Assembly (NCBI GenBank): GCA_026990725.1
Contig: JALXCX010000250.1
Location: 1-18,744 of the forward strand
Source: Desulfobulbaceae bacterium
GTDB lineage: Bacteria > Desulfobacterota > Desulfobulbia > Desulfobulbales > Desulfobulbaceae
DNA: 18,744 nt
Direction of reading: 5' to 3'
Shown piece by piece: positions 15,329 through 18,744 of this stretch. Numbering within the stretch: the first letter of the stretch is position 1; every line of letters begins with the position of its first letter. The position numbers and the translations under genes are program-made. Under the pieces are notes generated by a model, which made no database searches, was not told where the DNA came from, and saw only the letters and a program-made list of their open reading frames with translations.

Positions 15329-16255
15329 ATGAAGAAAATACGGCTTGCTTTGATTGCCGGAGGTGTTTCCGGAGAACGCGAGGTCTCGTTAAAAGGGGCC
15401 GCTGAAGTAGAAAAAGCACTGGATTCAGAGCGTTACGATATTGTGCGGTTTGATCCGGCAACGGATCTTGACCAGATCGCCGCTGCTGCCGACAGGCTTG
15501 ATGTGGCTTTCATCCTGCTGCATGGTATTCATGGAGAAGATGGAACAATGCAGGGTTTTCTTGAACTTCTTGGGATTCCTTACCAGGGTGCCGGAGTGCT
15601 GGGAAGTGCTCTGGCCATGGATAAGAATCTGGCCAAGACGTTATATCGTCTTCATGGTCTGCCTGTTGCCGCCTGGGAAATGGCAACCCGTGCTGATATT
15701 GATAATCCGTCGGCATTGCTTGGAAAATTATCTTTACCTCTTGTGATAAAGCCTGTCCGACAAGGGTCTTCGTTGGGCATGTCCATTGTTCGCGATCCTG
15801 AGAATCTGGCTTCGGCCTTAGAACTTGCCTTTCAACATGATAAAGAAGTCATGGTGGAGGAGTTTATCAAAGGCAGCGAAATAACCGTGGGCGTTATTGG
15901 CAATGATAACCTGACGGCCCTGCCCCTGGTGGAGATCATTCCCAGTCAGGAATACGATTTTTTTGACTATGAGGCAAAGTACAAACCCGGAGCCACCAGG
16001 GAGGTCTGCCCGGCAGAAATAGATGAGTATATCCGGCAAACGGCTCAGCAGTATGGTTTAGCGGCCCACAGAGCCTTGCAGCTAACAGGGTACAGCCGGA
16101 CTGACATGATTGTCAGAGGGGATGAGTTGTTTATTCTTGAAACAAATACCATCCCCGGTATGACCGAAACAAGCCTGTTCCCCCAGGCTGCAGCGGCAGC
16201 AGGACTGGGGTTTTCCGCCTTGCTGGACCGCCTTGTTGAACTGGCTCTGGAATAA
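15329..16255 (+). CDS. ddl: D-alanine--D-alanine ligase
   Basis: Ddl makes the D-Ala-D-Ala dipeptide of peptidoglycan with ATP in the cytosol. At 308 residues it has the usual DdlB-type length. Catalytic landmarks: AGGVSGEREVSLKG with E17; HGIHGEDGTMQG (65-76); KPVRQGSSLGMS (ATP loop, S147/S148); VEEFIKGSEITVGV; Y214 in the mobile loop; R257 and D259 in YSRTDM; the metal and substrate site LETNTIPGMTETSLFPQ (E271, N273). The ATG at 15329 has GAAGGAG at 7-nt spacing. It is a lone plus-strand gene between the glcD-like gene and serS rather than in a division/cell-wall cluster. Confidence 0.97.
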   Translation: MKKIRLALIAGGVSGEREVSLKGAAEVEKALDSERYDIVRFDPATDLDQIAAAADRLDVAFILLHGIHGEDGTMQGFLELLGIPYQGAGVLGSALAMDKNLAKTLYRLHGLPVAAWEMATRADIDNPSALLGKLSLPLVIKPVRQGSSLGMSIVRDPENLASALELAFQHDKEVMVEEFIKGSEITVGVIGNDNLTALPLVEIIPSQEYDFFDYEAKYKPGATREVCPAEIDEYIRQTAQQYGLAAHRALQLTGYSRTDMIVRGDELFILETNTIPGMTETSLFPQAAAAAGLGFSALLDRLVELALE

Positions 16256-16280
16256 TTACGGCCGGAAAGGGAGGATGTTT

Positions 16281-17552
16281 TTAAAAACGATCTTTAAAAT
16301 AGGGCTTCAAAACATCCGGGACCGCCACCGAGCCGTCTTCCTGCTGGTAGTTTTCAAGGATTGCAAGCAGGGTCCGGCCCACGGCAAGTCCGGAGCCGTT
16401 CAGGGTGTGCACCAGACGACTTTTCTTTTCTCCTTCCGGGCGATAGCGGATTCCAGCCCGTCGTGCCTGAAAATCCAGGAAGTTTGAGCAGGAGGATATT
16501 TCCCGGTAAGTATCCTGACCGGGCAGCCAGACTTCAATATCATAGGTTTTGGTAGCAGAAAAACCCAGATCTCCAGAGCATAACGTCACGACCCGGTAGG
16601 GTAGTTCAAGTAGTTGCAGGACTTCTTCAGCATCGGCAAGCAGACTCTCCAGTTCTGCTGTTGAATCATCTGGACGGGTAAACTTGACCAGTTCCACTTT
16701 TTCAAATTGGTGTTGACGGATCAAGCCCCGGGTATCTTTGCCGTAGGATCCTGCCTCAGAACGAAAACACGGGGTATACGCGGTGTATTTTACGGGAAGA
16801 TCCGCATCAGCCAGAGTTTCGCCGCTGTGGATATTGGTCACTGGAACTTCCGCAGTTGGTATCAGCCAGAGATCCCAATCTTCAATTTTAAATAAATCTT
16901 CTTTAAATTTAGGCAGCTGGCCTGTACCTTTCATGGCTTGAGAGTTGACCATGAACGGAGGTAAAACCTCGGTGTACCCATGTTTCTGGGTGTGCAGGTC
17001 AAGGAAAAAATTGACCAGTGCCCGGGAAAGGCGTGAACCAAAGCCTTTAAGCAGGGAAAATCTGGCTCCGGAGAGTTTGGCCGCTGTTTCAAAATCAAGA
17101 ATCCCGGATTTCTCTCCGATCTCCCAATGCGGCTTTGGTTGAAAAGAGAACTCCGGGATTGTTCCCCATTTTTTTATTTCAATATTGTCGGCATCATCAT
17201 TGCCCTTGGGAACACTGTCGTCACAAAGGTTGGGAATGGACATGACAACACTGTCAAGCTCCTCCCGGACATCAGCAAGATTTTTGTCCAATTCCTTTAT
17301 ACGGTCAGAGACTTCACGCATTTCTGCAATCAGTGGTTCCGCCTTGTCGTGTTCTCCGGCTTTTTTGAGCGGAGCAATGTCTTTTGATACCGTGTTCCGC
17401 CGGTTTTTCAGCTGCTCTACTTCAGCCAAAAGAGATAAACGACGGGAGTCAATTTCTGTAAAGGCGTTCACCAGGTCTGTATTCATCCCGCGATGGATGC
17501 ATTTTTCCTCTACCAGGTCGATGTTTTCCCGGATAAAACGTAATTCTAGCAT
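16281..17552 (-). CDS. serS: Seryl-tRNA synthetase
   Basis: SerS charges tRNA-Ser (and tRNA-Sec where present) with serine. It has 423 residues, normal for bacterial SerRS. An N-terminal long-armed coiled coil (about 30-105) binds the tRNA. The class II core shows TAEVPVTN (233-240), motif 2 CFRSEAGSYGKDTRGLIRQ (262-280), the serine-site stretch around SCSNFLDFQARR, and motif 3 GSGLAVGRTLLAILENY (386-402). It converges with ddl, with 25 nt between stops and no clear terminator. It is divergent from the tatC-like gene. Confidence 0.97.
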   Translation of the reverse strand: MLELRFIRENIDLVEEKCIHRGMNTDLVNAFTEIDSRRLSLLAEVEQLKNRRNTVSKDIAPLKKAGEHDKAEPLIAEMREVSDRIKELDKNLADVREELDSVVMSIPNLCDDSVPKGNDDADNIEIKKWGTIPEFSFQPKPHWEIGEKSGILDFETAAKLSGARFSLLKGFGSRLSRALVNFFLDLHTQKHGYTEVLPPFMVNSQAMKGTGQLPKFKEDLFKIEDWDLWLIPTAEVPVTNIHSGETLADADLPVKYTAYTPCFRSEAGSYGKDTRGLIRQHQFEKVELVKFTRPDDSTAELESLLADAEEVLQLLELPYRVVTLCSGDLGFSATKTYDIEVWLPGQDTYREISSCSNFLDFQARRAGIRYRPEGEKKSRLVHTLNGSGLAVGRTLLAILENYQQEDGSVAVPDVLKPYFKDRF

Positions 17553-17663
17553 GTTATGGGCTCTATAGTTAATTTATGAAAATGCTGAGTCTGAGCAGCA
17601 TGATGAACCAGCATAAATTTTTAGCATGACACAGGGCATAAGGCAATGGGTATTCAATTGCTT

Positions 17664-17692
17664 TTCAGGCAGTGTTTTGCTACTTTTATAAT
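17664..17692 (+). promoter_or_regulatory. Possible sigma-70 promoter for the tatC-like gene
   Basis: A perfect TATAAT (17687-17692) is preceded at 17-nt spacing by TTCAGG (17664-17669), a weak -35 box. It lies about 70 nt upstream of the GTG start at 17761, in the divergent serS-tatC spacer. It is a sequence match only. Confidence 0.35.
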
Positions 17693-17760
17693 TTCGGGTC
17701 AAGCAAATATGGGGAGATTTTGTCTCGTACTACTTCTCGCAACATCATGGATTTGCCATA

Positions 17761-18498
17761 GTGTCAAAGTATAATAATCTCATTATTTTCCTGTCAGAAC
17801 TGCGAAAGTCAGTGCGCCTTTTAGGCATTACCCTGATGATTTTGACAGTGGCTCTTTTTTTTCTGTCTACAGGTTTGATCACTGTTTTTCAGGAGCATTT
17901 ACGGGAAAAGTTGTATTTTTTTTCAGTGGCCGGTCCTTTTCTGGCTCATGTGAAAGTCGCCTTTTTCGGGGCCTTGTACACGCTCATGCCTTTATTCATG
18001 TATGTCTTGTGGAAGGCGCTTGGCAAACCCTTTGGCGTAACAGGAAGAAAACTGTTCTGGTTTGTGCTGGCCACCTGTCTGCTCTTTTATGGCGGGACCC
18101 TGTTCTGTTATCTGGTTACCTTGCCTTTTGGTGTGAAATTTTTGCTTAGCTATCAGTCGGAAAACATGAAGGCGGTTATTTCCATAGGGCGGTTTGTTAA
18201 TTTTGTGACGATTTTTATTCTCGCCTTTGGTGTTATATTTGAATTGCCTGTTTTCATGGTTTTTTCTGCCCAGGTTGGGATGATATCCAGAAAAGTTTTC
18301 GAAAAAAACCGACGTTTCGCCGTGCTTGGCATCGCAATTCTGGCCGCATTGCTCACCCCAACGCCAGATGCTTTCAACATGGCGCTCATGGGCGTTCCTT
18401 TGTATCTGCTCTATGAGGCGGGTATTTTGGTTATTCGTTTGCTTGTGACTGATCCAAATGATCTTCCAGCCGGGAAGAGCGACACCCCACCTTCCTAG
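17761..18498 (+). CDS. tatC: Divergent TatC-family translocase protein
   Basis: This is a six-helix membrane protein of 245 residues. TatC is the receptor subunit of the twin-arginine translocase, exporting folded proteins. Family features: LSELRKS near the start; LLFYGGTLFCYLVTLPFGVKFLLSY; SIGRFVNFVTIFILAFGVIFELPVF with E161 (the E. coli E170 equivalent); ILAALLTPTPDAFNMALMGVPLYLLYE. Oddities: the usual HLxELRxR motif reads FLSELRKS. By hand alignment on W84, the signal-peptide-binding F94 and E103 of E. coli fall on A86 and G95. No tatA or tatB adjoins. The start is GTG with only a weak GGA upstream. It may be a specialised paralogue rather than the main receptor. Confidence 0.85.
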   Translation: MSKYNNLIIFLSELRKSVRLLGITLMILTVALFFLSTGLITVFQEHLREKLYFFSVAGPFLAHVKVAFFGALYTLMPLFMYVLWKALGKPFGVTGRKLFWFVLATCLLFYGGTLFCYLVTLPFGVKFLLSYQSENMKAVISIGRFVNFVTIFILAFGVIFELPVFMVFSAQVGMISRKVFEKNRRFAVLGIAILAALLTPTPDAFNMALMGVPLYLLYEAGILVIRLLVTDPNDLPAGKSDTPPS

Positions 18499-18528
18499 AT
18501 TTTTCTGGTGCTGGTGCTGTCTCTGTTG

Positions 18529-18744
18529 TCAAAACTCTATGACATCAATATTGTTGTTACGCAGAAGGGCCGTTGTAACGCCCGGGGTGGCCGAATTGCC
18601 GCAGGAGGGACTTCCGGCCTTGAGGATGGCCAGGGAAATATTCTGCATTCTGGCAATTTGCAGAACCGCCTCTGCTCCGGCAATAAATTGGCGGCTGACA
18701 TCTGCTCCATCGATGGTAAGAACAGCAGCCTGACCCTTGAGCAC
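18529..18744 (-). CDS. DUF523 family protein, C-terminal part (runs off window)
   Basis: The frame is open to the right edge, so the N-terminal half lies outside; the GTG at the edge need not be a start. The visible 71 residues show DVSRQFIAGAEAVLQIA and the family hallmark ISLAILKAGSPSCGN followed by PGVTTALLRNNNI. DUF523 proteins are small cytosolic proteins of unknown function with conserved cysteines. Between SPSCG and GVTTALL only a few residues (NSATP) are present. Most members I know have about a dozen more there, including a YDG-like segment. It converges with the tatC-like gene, with 30 nt between stops. Confidence 0.85.
   Translation of the reverse strand: MLKGQAAVLTIDGADVSRQFIAGAEAVLQIARMQNISLAILKAGSPSCGNSATPGVTTALLRNNNIDVIEF

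Noticed and set aside
16277..16288. 12-bp palindrome GTTTTTAAAAAC between ddl and serS
   Set aside because: AT-only stem with no loop and no GC-rich base; it overlaps the serS stop and is not a credible terminator.
1..18744. CRISPR array, tRNA/rRNA genes, prophage or IS transposase
   Set aside because: No regularly spaced repeats, no cloverleaf or rRNA-like stretch and no transposase or phage protein seen on reading both strands; the XerD fragment looks like the housekeeping recombinase.

Overview
The window looks like ordinary chromosome from a Gram-negative bacterium with a respiratory, probably marine or sulfidic lifestyle. It carries a complete Na+-pumping NADH:quinone oxidoreductase (Na+-NQR) operon, a broken sulfide:quinone-oxidoreductase-like flavoprotein gene, an orphan GlcD-type FAD oxidase and a CHASE2/PAS/GGDEF/EAL sensor. 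The protein sequences feel closest to Desulfobulbales-like Desulfobacterota. That placement is an inference from the proteins, not a measured result. No phage, transposase, CRISPR array, rRNA or tRNA gene was seen.

Layout, left to right. The 3' end of a XerD tyrosine recombinase gene (+) is followed by a short region with possible small-ORF remnants and a weak terminator. On the minus strand come a small lipoprotein gene, a frameshifted and truncated SQR-like pseudogene, a WalJ/YycJ-like metallo-beta-lactamase-fold gene and dut. The core (about 2.95-10.3 kb, all minus, transcribed right to left) is apbE-nqrA-nqrB-nqrC-nqrD-nqrE-nqrF-nqrM. Several junctions overlap by 1-8 nt. The exceptions are about 150 nt between nqrA and nqrB and 188 nt between nqrE and nqrF, the latter filled by a long imperfect palindrome. 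Next are the CHASE2-PAS-GGDEF-EAL gene and a glcD-like gene (both minus), ddl (+), serS (minus), a divergent tatC-like gene (+), and the 3' end of a DUF523 gene (minus) running off the right edge.

How it works together. ApbE attaches FMN covalently to the threonines of NqrB and NqrC, and both acceptor motifs are visible. NqrM is the maturation factor associated with the NqrD/NqrE iron site. NqrA-F form the pump, so the locus encodes enzyme and dedicated assembly factors together. ApbE carries a twin-arginine motif, suggesting Tat export.

Most worth a second look: (1) the palindrome between nqrE and nqrF and two related direct repeats flanking the glcD-like gene; (2) a TatC homologue that appears to lack the residues used to bind twin-arginine signals; (3) a GGDEF domain degenerated to GSDKY beside an EAL domain with its key residues intact; (4) the SQR-like pseudogene; (5) the compact DUF523 variant. 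I found no clearly novel multi-gene system.
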